NCBI GenBank assembly: GCA_963556145.1
Contig: OY744461.1
Coordinates: forward strand, 4,960,001 to 5,024,000
From: Hygrocybe punicea
Taxonomy: Eukaryota; Basidiomycota; Agaricomycetes; Agaricales; Hygrophoraceae
Direction: 5' to 3'
DNA length: 64,000 bases
Shown: one piece after another, positions 1 through 11,890 of the stretch
How the letters are laid out: the number at the start of each line of letters is the position of its first letter
How positions within the stretch are numbered: the first letter of the stretch is position 1
Position numbers and translations under genes: made by a program
Notes under the pieces: model-generated
Database searches by the model: none
Seen by the model: only the letters and a program-made list of their open reading frames with translations
Told to the model about the DNA's origin: nothing

Positions 1-1078
1 TTGACACAGTCTTGGTAGGTGTCAACAAGTTGAGGATCCCTCGTGCCAATATCGGACTCATCAACGTTCGGAGATGGTAAGCTAGATTCACGACATCTAC
101 ATCAAACACCATGGTGTAATAAGATCCAACACACCTGGTGATCTGCATCAGTGCATAGGTCAGATCTCCTTCATCGCCACTGGAGCCTTTATCATCATCG
201 GTATCATCGAGCATGATGGCCTTCGTGGACTTCGACTTCTTGGATGGAGTATTAGAAACGCTGTTACAATTAATGAATGAGAATATTCATATCGGCATGT
301 AAAATACACACGAAATTGGCTTATCGGGGTTCTTCATCAAGGCTACTTTGCGATGATGCCTAAACAGTCAAACGATTTGTTTGAACAAATGGATATGTCT
401 ATGATAACCGAACAACTCACTTAGAACCGTAATCCTCTTCCTCTTCCTCTTCCTCCTCTTCCTCACCGTCTCATGATTGATTAGATGCAGCTTTCAATTT
501 CTTGGCGGGGGAAGGCGTTTTACTATAGATAACCTGTCAATGATGAGACAATACCTATGAAAAATATTTACACATTGTCGTCATTGTCGGTGACATTGGG
601 AGATGACATTTGACGTTTCTTTCCACTATAACAGATTGATATCATGGTGGATATATTTGATATTGAAACACTAACACGTCTTTAACGTTGCGAAACTTGA
701 CGGAATGCCTAGGAGGATATTGATATTTGTTAACTCATATTGGATAACAATGATATGTGATTATAGATACCTTGTGAGCGTTGACGGTGCCATTACACTG
801 CCAGTGCTTTGAATACTGACGGCATCATCATTAGCATCGGACAAAGCCACACTGTCCATTGGTCAAAAATAGATAACGATTAAAACGATGACACATACAT
901 ATCATCATCAGCCCAAGTCTTGATGACCTTCTTCCGCTTCTCGATTGTTGCAGAAGGCCGTCTTTAGTGCATGCAATAGAAACTTCAGTTATACCGAGTA
1001 AAATAGGGATGCATACATGGTGGCCTTGGATTTTGCTTTCGAGTTTGATTTCGTGGCGGTGGACTTCTTGGGAGGCAT
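1..1078 (-). CDS. partial hypothetical gene, Lys/Ser-rich N-terminus, runs off left edge
   Basis: The minus strand opens with an ATG at 1076-1078 (MPPKKSTATKSNSKAKSKAT) and continues through several short exons separated by introns of roughly 50 nt. Acidic and basic low-complexity blocks follow (a Glu run near 430-460, DDTDDDKGSSGDEGD near 185-225), then a more ordered stretch that reads out of the window (DVVNLAYHLRTLMSPI, near 50-100). Lys/Ser-rich leaders and acidic tracts are common in nuclear proteins, but I do not recognise the family. Exact splice sites were not fixed. It could be a host gene or a transposon-carried gene. The C-terminus is missing from the window. Confidence 0.5.
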
Positions 1079-1740
1079 TGGAGAGCGGTAAAAGTTGATG
1101 GAATAGTGGATATCATCTCCACTCACGCTTTAAATCACTCAAAAACAATAAGCTATGAATTTAAGATGAATCGGTGAATCCAAAACTTCAACAATAACAT
1201 CAGAGGATCCACCATTGGCACATGCTCATATACCAAACGAGGCTTCTTGGGCCATGTACTCCATGCAAAGCGCAAAGGTATGCATGAAAAATGGATGACT
1301 GTCCACATGATATTCGCCACAAGTTTATACTGGTAGATTTCATGAATTGTTGACAAATTCAATTAAAGTTAGGAATGGAGACTAAACAAAAAGGGGTATT
1401 CATAAAACAAAAATGCATAATGCCAAATTAAGAAACATGGGGTATACTAACAGATATTGATGCATAATGGATAGGGGCTAATTTTAATGCTGTGCACACA
1501 TATACTGTGATGCAGAATTAATGCGGAAAAGCTGGAGTACATGCTTGACTATACCATATCCAAACCAGACAGCTGACAACCAACATTATGTGGTGCATTT
1601 GAAAGACATGGAAAGGATCCGTATTATGCAAAATGACGCAAACTTCAATATTGAAGAATGCAATACAAAAACAAAAGCAAAACGGATCCTGAAAGCTATC
1701 ATCACATGGACATCAAAAGCCAATATGGATATGATCGGTG

Positions 1741-2996
1741 ATGGCGGAAGATATAATCCATGAAGTGGACGAAATTGTGCCATGCAATATACATCTCACC
1801 ACTGCTTTGTACGTGATGGACAACTATTACAACTTCAAGGGTGCATGTTAGCAATATCCACCATATATATACTGGCTAGTATTTGACACCAAATTGACAG
1901 CTGAACATCTGCAGGAAATCATATCTGCACGCTTAGACGATGATGAAAGTCAGCTTGCGAAGGCCACAAACGTAAGTCATTGGATTTGAAAAGGTATATC
2001 ATATTGACCGCATTGCCAGATTGCAAATGTCAATATTGTGCATGTTGACTCTCCAAATTGCTGGAAGTTTACACTTCCAACCAATGATGAATCCGAACAT
2101 CAAGAATTGGTATTAAGTTTGCAAGCGATTTTGGTGGCGAAAGATCTTCCACCCATAACAACCAGGTATGTGCTAAATTCGTATCAATTCCTTGAATACC
2201 ATTCTGATGAATCACTGCAATAGTCAACCAGAACGCCGAACGCCCTTCATACGTCAAAGCATAGTCGTAACTGGCCTTGATACAACGGGCTTTCAATCCT
2301 ATATCGATAACCTTCGGATTCTGCACCAGAAACTGGCTCGTCAATTTCCTGACAAAGCAATGCAAGCTTTTACGCCTTCTACATACATGGATTACATGGC
2401 ACTCACAATAGGAACCCGATATTTCACTGATCGCCGACATGACAACACTTCCTCTCACATTCCATTCGAGTATGTCATCGATCCAAAAGGCATATTAACC
2501 TCACTTGCGAATTCCCGCTACTTTCATGGCCAGGACAATTGCGTACTTTATTACAAGTTGAAGTCTGATAGAAATCGACATTGGTGAGTGACGATGAATT
2601 GGGATCACATCCCTACTGATGGAAATATTTATTAGCTTCATTCCAACAAACCCAACTTGCTTTAGAATCGGTGATATAGTGGAGGTTCAGTTTACAATAT
2701 CGGCAGTTCCGGTAAAGAAGGATAAATTCAAGATGATTCTGAATCTACGGTCATTGGCACTGGTAGACAGTGACTTCACAGAGGTAACACTTTAATACAT
2801 CAAGAATTAAACGAATACTGATGTATATTCTCAGGAAGCAACTATGATTCGCAACAAGACAGCTTTGCCTACACCAACTACACAGCCCAGAATAGCCATC
2901 AAACGGCATGTTGGGTATGTGGAAGAGGGTAATGATGCAGAGGGTGTTGTGGAAACAAGGCGACGCTTCTATAATATGAATATAGACCGATGCTGA
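1741..2996 (+). pseudogene. conserved TE-associated hypothetical gene, 5' part damaged
   Basis: Five exons read in one frame: about 1741-1971, 2020-2165, 2224-2583, 2636-2783 and 2835-2996, ending at TGA 2994-2996. All introns are GT-AG and about 48-58 nt. Recognisable blocks are PPYIYWLVFDTKLTAEHLQE, STYMDYMALTIGTRYF, DPKGILTSLANSRYFHGQD and FRIGDIVEVQFTISAVPVKK. I recall this protein as a multi-copy hypothetical family of agaricomycete repeat-rich loci, with no assigned function. An in-frame TAG at 1849-1851 interrupts the first exon, and further 5' exons could not be joined, so I call it a decayed or 5'-truncated copy. The last three exons look intact, so a shorter expressed product cannot be excluded. 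Confidence 0.55.
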
Positions 2997-3082
2997 TGTA
3001 TAATATTGTATGTGTACTCAACCCGTTGATATGTTACAGCTGTTTTGCTATCTGATGGCAGCAACTGCACCTTTTTGAATCA

Positions 3083-3555
3083 ATTGAGAAATTTGGACTT
3101 GGTAGAATTTTGGGTGCTGTGTTTTGTATCTCATGAAATACTATTTGGATCAAGATGGTTATACAGGGAAAGTTGTACTATGTCTTGAGGACTATCTACG
3201 CCTGTAATTACATTTGAACAATATTTAGGATATAGTGAGTTGTTGATGAAATAAAAGGTAGACCAGTACTTTTTGACGCCCAAAATGATACTGTCAAATT
3301 ATGACATCGAAAGAGCTCATATGAAGAAGACTGGAGGGAGAAGGTTGTTCATCTTTTCAAGGCCTAGAAGTACATATAACATATTCTTCTCTATTTTTGT
3401 CCTTTGAGCCGTCATTGCATCTGTACTATTTTTGTCTGTCACTAGGCTCGAAATACAACCAGAATCATAAACTGTATAACCATCTTGATCCAAGCAGTAT
3501 TTCATGAGATACAAAACACAGCACCCAAAATTCTACCAAGTCCAAATTTCTCAAT
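3083..3555. repeat. 84-bp inverted repeat with ~305-bp spacer
   Basis: The segment 3083-3166 (starts attgagaaatttggac, ends ggttatacag) recurs as its reverse complement at 3472-3555 with about two mismatches. The spacer has no convincing gene. The arms begin about 90 bp after the stop of the preceding gene, so the structure may be a duplicated, inverted piece of its 3' flank or a small fold-back element. No target duplication was seen. Confidence 0.85.
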
Positions 3556-5325
3556 GTGCCTTTTTGCTGAAAAGATGAGAATGAGCTATTGAAAATCCAT
3601 TATCTACCTATAATCCAGATTCAATGTTTGCATATTCTCTTTGTATCACCACTGGATAGCTAACTATATCCAATGTTCAATGTGTACTGATCACATATGA
3701 CAATAGTAACGTGAACATATTGACCGAACACATTGACCGAACACACCGAACATGTCCAATATGTTCGGTTTGTGGTCCATGAAACTGAATTACAATTCAT
3801 TGTACAAATTCAATCAAACTACCTTTACTTCGCATATGTGATGCATAACCTTTTGTTCAAAGACGTGTCATATTAACTGGACGAAATCTGCAGGTACAAC
3901 AAGCATATTTACTCCTTTATATCTAAATTGATGACAAAATTCACTGCTGTACTGAGAAGCCTATGTTGCTATGTTCCTGCATTGATACCATTGGATTGTA
4001 TCTTGGCCCAACCTTCACTTCTTCCCATCCTGCCATAAATATGATGCTTTGCTATTTAATAATTGCTTTCCAATCATATTATTTTGTTCTGGCATGATTG
4101 GAGCTTCTCTTGAACTAATTATGTTCCTTGTCCTTGTGTCTGGATCTCGAATCATTATGCAGTTGACTGCATTTATTGTACTATTTTCGTGTCCTTTGAT
4201 GAAACATCAACAAATTATACACCTCACCCTTATGAGCCCATTCAATGAATACATTGAAACAGCATCTGGGGTACCAATGTGTGAACTCCATAGTTTCTCA
4301 ATGTTGATAGCTCTGCTTGCACTTTCTCTGCTTCAATATGGGATGTCAAATATGGCACATAATGCACATCCAACAACTGTCCAGACTTTTATTTCTGCTA
4401 TTATTTGTGCAATTGCAATGCCCCGGATTCAGGTAGGGACATCTGCAAAACACTTTGTGCCGAAAAATGATGAACCCGCCGGTTAAACCAGTGTTAAACC
4501 TGTTCCTTGTGATTCCAATGTACATAGCTGTTATATGTATCTGTAAACAAAGATATCATATCTGGTTCATTCAGTCTATATTGCACTGGCAATTCCTCAG
4601 AATACAGCAGGGATACTAGTTGGACAATACAGAACTCTCAGTACTGTTCAGACAGGTTTTCAACTCATCCATATGTCATAATGCACATTACACCAACAAA
4701 GAATACGATTATTGTCATGAAGTCGACTTAGCAGTGGACTACACTTTCCCAACTTGGCACCTTTGATCTGGTGACCTTATTGTTCTTGCTCATTTGAGAC
4801 AACAAATTCTCACAGTTACAAAGTCAGCAGTCACACGGTTTCAAATTTATTCACAGGGCTTCAAAATTGTTCCCACAGTTTGCAACAATTGTTCCCACGG
4901 CTTGGCAAATTAGAGTCTGACCCTGAGTTGAAAAATCCACCGTATAGAACGATTCCCTTATAGGGACTCGTAACTTCTTAGCCACTCTAATGGCTCACCA
5001 ATACCCATTTAGGCCATGGTCTATCACACAAAGTCAAATGATGTAAAAAAAACTTGATGCACGATGCAACCAAGAAGAACGGGAAAGGCAGGCAGTGCAG
5101 AGACGATGAGGTGTATGTGAATGCCATGTCTCAACGAGCTCCAGCTGTGACATTTTCGTGACATCCATTAATACTGTTCTATTCTACTATTCTCATGCTC
5201 TATCCGGTAAACTTCAGAGGTAAACTTAATCATTTGGTACATATAAGGACATCAGTGAACAAAAATCTGGATATTTGCCTGGCAGTGTGATACAATTGGT
5301 GAATGTCAAAGTTTTGTCTCAAGGA
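3556..5325. other. no gene seen; AT-rich spacer
   Basis: No reading frame here has a plausible start, composition or family match. A long open hydrophobic frame at 4049-4486 lacks an ATG. A small cluster of gaccgaacac repeats with an 8-bp inverted pair (ccgaacat/atgttcgg) lies near 3720-3765. Confidence 0.5.
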
Positions 5326-6236
5326 CACACCTGACCCCTGACTATTTTGCAGGCTGCTAAATCAGTGCTAAATCTTTTGCAAGTTGTTTGAATTTTGCAC
5401 ATCTATTTTAGCCCATTTAGTTCTTGATAAATGCTAAATTTGGATTCATTTATATCTATAAAGATTAATCATTTTGATTGAGATTTTGCACACACTAAAT
5501 GCAAATTACATGTTCTTTTAAGAGTGACAAAATCATAGATTTGCTTTCAATTTATTAGAGATGTCATTGAATCATTCACAAACCTAATTAACAACCTCAC
5601 AAATGTTATGTCCATTAGCCCTTAAAATAAAAATTTTGCAACAAACAGAATGATTTATTTGTGGCTTTGTCAAAATTTAAATTTAGACAGCCTACCAATT
5701 TATAGCCTGTCTTGCGTGCAAAAGGATCATGTATTAATGTATTAATTCCAAGTTTTTTTTTTCATGTACAACTGACCAAATTTATCATTTCTAAACAATT
5801 GCAAACAAGTCAAAATGATGAATTTTGCTGGTGTGCTAAATTCATTGCCCGCTCAAGCGGTCTGCTGAGTGCCTGCTGAGTGCCCACTGAGTGCCCACTG
5901 AGTGCCCGCTGCCCACTAGATGCCTGCTGGATGCTCACTGGACACTGAAATACAACCAAGTGTTTCACAACAACCGCCATATTATTTCTATGCCTATGTA
6001 AGTTTTGACAAGATAACATGTCTGACAAATGAACAAGAAAACACAGAAATAAGAAAACACAGGAACAAGAAAACACATAAGCCATTGCAGACTGATAAAT
6101 CATGAGCCATAAACCAGTAGCAGGGAATGAACAGCTTGCCTCCAGTTTTTGAGAGCGGGATGGCTTGGGCTGTGGTAAAGAAGTGGCGGGGGCACCAGCT
6201 GGTGCAACCACAGGCACAGCTGCTGCGGAGACACTT
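5326..6236 (-). repeat. dispersed 0.9-kb repeat, copy A
   Basis: This 911-bp block matches 33938-34845 in opposite orientation, end to end, with small indels and scattered substitutions. On the minus strand it contains an open frame beginning about 6217 with Pro/Ala-rich text (VVAPAGAPATSLPQPKPS) and a run of near-tandem codons for SGHSVG-type residues. The frame exists in both copies, but the surrounding AT-rich sequence is just as conserved, so I do not claim it is translated. The boundaries are sharp: the upstream end abuts the next pseudogene and the other end abuts unrelated spacer. No TIR, LTR or target duplication was found. Confidence 0.85.
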
Positions 6237-6279
6237 TACGAGCCATGGTTACAGAGGAGTTGATAAAATCGCCTAGTTC

Positions 6280-7708
6280 CGGACCAAGAAAGTCAGAATC
6301 ATAGGAAATGATGAACGCAATCAACAGCAATACCTGACATTGCAGGCGCAGAATCGGAGGTTGAAAGTGGAGGTAAGGATCAGATGCGTTGTTGATCTGG
6401 TGTTGATTTGTTGACTTCTGAAAAGCTGAGGGTTGCAAAGCACGAGCACACTAAGATGCGCACTCTCATGCTGCGAGGTCAAATGTGCCCGTTTGACAGT
6501 GTCAACGCAAGGGAGGGCAGCACAAGGGTCGATATCCACGAGGAGTCAATTGTACTTGACAACGTACAAACACCCGCTCAAGTTCCATCATGTAGGAGAA
6601 TTCCGGCACCTCGCCAGCCGCTCAACCAGGACCAAAGTGAGGATTCAATGGAAGATGACATCAGGGAGGAATTGGAGGTCGTTGGCAACATGGCTTTCAA
6701 GTCAGAAGATGAAGAGGAAGATGGCAAGGTCAGTTCGGCGGGCCGATGATGTTGACCACTGAAGAAATGAAACTTTGACAGAGTCGGCATGCCGAAGCGA
6801 GGCGAAGAGGAGTCCCATCTCCTGTTCCGAGACCGATCAAATTTGCACGTCCACAAGGAGGTGCCAGGCCCTTCATGCAAAATAAAAACTTCGAGCCTGA
6901 TCCAATGGCCGGAAGATGCATCAATGACTGACTAAAGCTGCTCAACAGCAATGTGGAAGCACTCATCAGCACCGTAGACCGGCTTGTGCTGAACCAGCTT
7001 CCTCGGGGCGGTTCCAAAACAGGACAGCGAGCCAGGGTGACTGGTGACAGGTGGAGGCATGGCCGATTTAAAACCACCATTGAATGTCCTCGGGATGTGG
7101 ACTGCACAGAAAGGCTGGTATGAAGTGCTAAACCATTAATGTGATGGTAACTGACGTAGCGACAGAAACTGGTATGGGATGAGATGAACAAGCTCTTGGG
7201 TGTCGAAACAGACCTCCAAGCATTGGAGTGCCATCAGGTCTCACTTAAAGAACTCCAGGCATTCGAGGAGGATGGTTACGGTCCAAGCCTAAAGCCTATG
7301 ACCATTGACTGGGAGTTTCCTACGAGCAATCCGCTAAGATCACAATGGAATCAAGAGCTCACCAAAATGTTCATGGAGCACTTCAACAAGGTCGTGAATG
7401 AAAAACACGACTTGCAATTGACTGACGATGAAACTTCGGGGATGTTCTGCTCTCGACTCTCACGTCTCAAGCGGCGCATCAACAAAAACAAGACCCTCGC
7501 CGCTGAGGATGGTATCGAGTCTGCTCAGGAAGCCGAGGAAAGGGTGAGGTCGCATCACCTCAGGACGCTGGGCCATCAATGACCTAACACAAGGAGGCGA
7601 CAGGTAAAAATCCATTGCAAAGATGCATCCAAAGGGAGGGAAAAGAAATACTCACGAAGATCCTCAGCAGCTCTACCTCACGAGAGAAGAGATTACAAGT
7701 CCCGTTAA
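6280..7708 (+). pseudogene. decayed TE-associated hypothetical gene with two in-frame TGA codons
   Basis: Exons at about 6310-6372, 6426-6728, 6782-7117 and 7160-7708 join in frame through 41-53 nt GT-AG introns. Recognisable text includes QNRRLKVELRVAKHEHTKMR (likely coiled coil), RPIKFARPQGGARPFMQNKN, RQKLVWDEMNKLLGVETDLQ and GMFCSRLSRLKRRINKNKTL. I recall this as a widespread agaricomycete hypothetical protein next to transposons; its function is unknown. The reading frame is broken by TGA at 6929-6931 and TGA at 7580-7582, after which related coding (PNTRRRQ) continues to TAA 7706-7708. The 5' end abuts repeat copy A, which may have replaced the original start. Confidence 0.6.
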
Positions 7709-8239
7709 GGGAATCGTTTTATGTGGTCATTCTCCGCCAACGACAAAATTGTCGCTAACGCTGATTTTACAAGTCATGAGAACTTATTTCAATAAGCCAT
7801 GTGAAATCATTTCTAACTGTGGGAAATAAAAATGATAGTCCATTGTGAAGCAATCTGACTTGCGGAATTTGAGCCAAAAAGGAAATACTTTCCCACAGTC
7901 ACAAAATCACAAGATTCTATCATTTCCTTGTCATAGCTATTGAGCCAGCTCTACTTTAGTTGGTGCATTCTGGTGTCAGCATTGCATTATTTGGCAGACA
8001 TATCATGCATCACATCAAATAACATTGATTTCCATCCTCTTAAGGCCAAGTCTTGGACATGTTTTCCAGTACCCAAACTCTGATTTTGATGTGTTGCATT
8101 GACGATTTCAGAAGTGACTGCAAATTCTTCATATCCCAAAGTCAATGTTGCAGAATTTTTGTTAAAAGAACAACTTCCTTCCCCAGCAATAACTGTCTGA
8201 TTTCTGCTTTGGATCAAGCAACCAGGACGTTTCAAACTG
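7709..8239. other. no gene seen
   Basis: Spacer between the decayed gene and the left end of the candidate Plavaka element. I found no supported coding frame, RNA gene or long repeat. Confidence 0.5.
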
Positions 8240-8255
8240 CATCAGGAAAAACACT
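8240..8255 (+). repeat. left terminal inverted repeat of the candidate Plavaka element
   Basis: A 16-bp sequence beginning CATCAGGAAAAAC, matched perfectly and inversely at 25600-25615. A closely similar end bounds the MITE at 19620-20042. Confidence 0.5.
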
Positions 8256-8419
8256 TTGGCTCTCACATTATCCTGGGAATATTCCATTTTCCCAGGGTGT
8301 CAGAGAGTGCCACAGAGTGTCACAGAGTGTCACAGAGCATTGGAAAGAAACCTTAGAGTCACAGAAACTTGTAACCCGTATTATTACTACCAAATAGTTT
8401 TGTATGAATACATATTCTG

Positions 8420-11400
8420 CTAGTTGTTCACCAAGAAAGTCCCACATTCATCTAAAACATTATCAGTGGTCCATGTGATATCTGCAGACCATCTGAACAG
8501 AGGTGTTAACATGCAACTCTGCCTAATGCTCGTTAAAGGAATGATAGAACCAGATCGTTGACCATCGGCATGGTACAGAGGCTTGAGAGTGTACATGTTG
8601 TGATACGGTTCTGCTGTTGGTTTCAGTCCAGTGTACCATTCAATATATGTCAAAGGGGTTTTCCGCCAGATTACTGGTGACGGTCCCAGGCCGTAGTCTA
8701 GTGTTGATGGCAAGGTGAAAATCACCCTCACACGTCCAATGCATGTTCCTGACATAAAAAATGTCAACATGAGACTGCAAGCTTACCAGGAAGCTTACCT
8801 TCAAGACCGGTGGATTCTGCAACGTCAGTGTGCAGAACTATGACATTGTCAAAGCGGCCTGCTCTTTTCTTAAAGGCAGGAGCAGCCTTTATAACATCAC
8901 ATTCCTCTTCACCATCTTCTAGACTTGGAGGGTGAAATTTCAAAGTGTGATAGACATCTAACCTTGCAAAAGGTAGCGTGTTCATAGATGCAACATGAAA
9001 GGCTGTTGGATTTCCCATGATGCGGTTTAAATAGTCCTTGAGGGCAGTTGAAAATCCTGGAGCGTGATGGCGCTCTGCAATGATGTTGATCAATTGACAT
9101 GGTTGAGTAGGATATTTAGGAAGTGATATCAGGTTACCGATGGCGTTGTGAGATAGTGATTTGGAAGGAGGACTAGTGGGACGCTGTGAATCCATCCAGG
9201 AGACGTAGTGTTGGAATGTGAACATCTTCTCCTGGCGAGTAAGCCAGTTGATCATTTGTGGAAACTCGTCACGTTGGTTGGAGGCACACCATCCGTCCTT
9301 GGCTAAATCGATGTGAAGTCGTTCAAACAAATCAGTGTTGTAATTGTCAGTGGTACCTAGAAACTTGATGGACTGGATGTAGTGGTGCAAGGAATGGAAC
9401 TTAGGGATGTTAAGATCGTCACGTATGCCGGTTTCAATAAAATAAGTCTTGTGTAGGTTAAATATGTTCAGGGCATCCTGCATGTAACCCAGGGTGATGT
9501 CATCATGTGTGCTGTACTGGGCAAGGTAAATGAAGTCGAGAAGCGCAAGACATGCCACGATGGCCTTCTTGGGCAGAACACCCACGAGACAACCCAGGAG
9601 AATCTTAGCCATATTCTTCTGCTCCGTGCCAGATATTTGAGAGAGAGCAGAGATACCATTCTTAAAGTGACGCAGTCCGTATGCAGGTAGAAGGCAGCGA
9701 ATACGGTGGTCTAGCTCGTCAGGACCGACTGTGCGCTGACACCAGTTTGTTAGATGCTTGAAGACACCTTGGTAGATCTGATGAAGAACATCAGGTGTAA
9801 TGGCCAGATTGATGTCTGTGTGAGGAAATCTGTCCCAGAAAGGCCTGTAAACACTTCCAGATACCTCCCTGTCCATGCAGTACTTGTGGAACTCTGATGC
9901 CATAGCTGACGTCCTCTTTGCCTCATCTATTACTCCTAACATCCACTTCTGAGTTCGATTCGGGTGTGCGATCATATCCTGCAGCTTGTCTGCTGGACAC
10001 TGACATTTAGGGCATGTTCTGTACTTGGAACAAGTAACAAGGCATTGTTCTGGGTAGTCCGCGACATAGGACGCTAGGACAGGATGGACTTTACGAACCA
10101 AACCGTCACCACTGGTCATCTCGATACCTGACTCTCCTAAGTCTTTCAGGGGTGCCATGATCAATCGCATCAACTCATGGAATAAACGTTGATTTCTTGC
10201 TCGATGTTCTTGTTTAGTCAACTTGTCACGGCAAATTTTGTCCACCGAAAGATAACCCACTAGAACTGCAGCATGCTGAGAAGGCTTTCTCCGTACAGTT
10301 TTGGGTAGATTTCCCAAAGTGAGATAGACAGGATATGCAGACTTGCCACCCGTGAACTGAGTAAGTTGTGTTTTGTCGGTTGTGAGTATCACAGGTGCTA
10401 GAGTTGCGCTGACAGGGAGACGTGTCTGATAGTAAGCGTGAGACCTATTTCAGAGAGTGGAGAATGTATCGTTGCACACCTGGATTACATGCCACCAAGA
10501 TCCCGTCCACATCTCAGAATAGACTCTGTTTGAGCGACTGACGTCGGAATATACCTTCTTTGGGATGTAGACCATACTCTGCGATAAGGCTGGATCACCC
10601 CATAGACAACGTATTGCCTCAATCACGTCTCTGAACCTTACTACGTGCTTCTCCGCAGGACGATCCTTGAAGGACAGATGCTTGGTTTGCCACTTTCCCG
10701 CTCTGTGGGGAATGTCATCGATGATCTTATGTAGAGCACGTGTATTCTGGAATGAAAGCCCTAACTTCTGCCTCACCTGAGGGATCCATGTCAGAACATC
10801 AGTGTCGACAGAGAATCCAGAAATCTTACCCCAGGAATGGACAGAAATCGGTCAAATGCATTGTTTCCTGGACCGTCTTTAATAACCAAATCTGCAACAC
10901 GCCAGTCAAGCTCTGATGCGAAAGGATAGAACGTGTTCGGCACAGGGGTGTCGGCTCCCATAGTGATGTCACCCTCCCCATCTAATCCACTTCCAAACAG
11001 GTTTCTCCAGTGTTCGTGTAGATTTTCGTTCATCTGTATCACACACCCTGCTGCTTGGAATGGGTCTTCTACCCGACTATCGTCTTCGTCATCTAGAACC
11101 CTGTGCAGCAGATGGCGTGCAGTGGATGGTCCAGGCCCTGCTTCACCAATCTGGACTTCGGGTAACGTAGCAAGTGTGGCTGATGGCATAGGAATGAAGT
11201 CGAACAGATCATCGTAATCTGCCATATCATCCATTGCGGCCACGACGTATTCATCCATGTGGCTCCTCTGATCTTTCATTTGGTCTGATTGTCCATCGCC
11301 ATCGCAAAGATCTGAAATCAAGGCTTCTCCACCCTCTCCATCCAAATCTAAGGGGGAGAGCTGTGCCAACTTGCCACATCGATACCAGCAGCATGAGCAC

Positions 11401-11486
11401 GCCGTTGTGAGGTGGGTGGTGCAGCCCTTCTTAGTCTTGAAGCTTTTCATGCAGACAGGGCAAGAGAGCTCATCTTGGAGATCCAT
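8420..11486 (-). CDS. Plavaka transposase
   Basis: Exon 1 runs from ATG 11486 to 10830 and encodes a CPVCMKSFKTKKGCTTH zinc-finger-like start and an acidic region. After a 53-nt intron, exon 2 (from 10776) has the block FRDVIEAIRCLWGDPALSQS. The long third exon (to about 8764) has the Plavaka core: KTQLTQFTGGKSAYPVYLTL, TSGDGLVRKVHPVLASYVAD, a Cys pair in CPKCQCPADKL, and DVLHQIYQGVFKHL. A last exon ends at the TAG 8420-8422. Plavaka proteins are DDE-type cut-and-paste transposases of basidiomycetes. I found no premature stop, so the gene may be functional. The exon 2/3 junction near 10,410-10,460 has two possible donors. It lies closest to the left candidate terminus. Confidence 0.88.
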
Positions 11487-11519
11487 GGTAGTGTTGTTGC
11501 AGCGTTCAGTCAAAAGCAC

Positions 11520-11890
11520 AATATGAAGATAACCAGGATAAGATTGCTATAAATGAATGATACTGTGTCACATGGGTCTCTGAGATAAGCCCAAGGAGGA
11601 ACGGATTTGTGAGAGATCACTGCATGCGTTACGGAACCAGAATAAGTTTCACAAGTTGAGTCACTAGTCTCAGTATTGTCCTAGCCAATGTTTAAAAGTT
11701 AGCTCCGTGAGAGTAGGGCTGTCTGTAGCGCTGACTTCCCAAAAAGGACCTCATTTTATCGTCTTAAACAGTACAGGAAGTCAGTACTGGTCCAGCTGAT
11801 CTCTCAAAAAGTTATCTTATGCAACATGCCTTATAATTCACATCGTACGAAACAAAAAGAAATATTAACTCCACCGCCGTCTTCTCGCAT
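11520..11890. other. intergenic spacer, no gene seen
   Basis: Lies between the start of the Plavaka gene and the stop of the kinase-like gene, both on the minus strand. It would hold the Plavaka promoter; no clear motif was recognised. Confidence 0.5.

Noticed and set aside
1153..1362. Minus-strand 69-codon frame
   Set aside because: No intron or family support and it lies in an AT-rich gap between two genes.
4049..4486. 145-codon hydrophobic open frame
   Set aside because: No ATG start, AT-rich composition, no splice structure or family match; likely chance.
5810..6217. 135-codon frame in repeat copy A (and its counterpart in copy B)
   Set aside because: Conservation is no higher than in the surrounding non-coding part of the repeat; not claimed as a gene.
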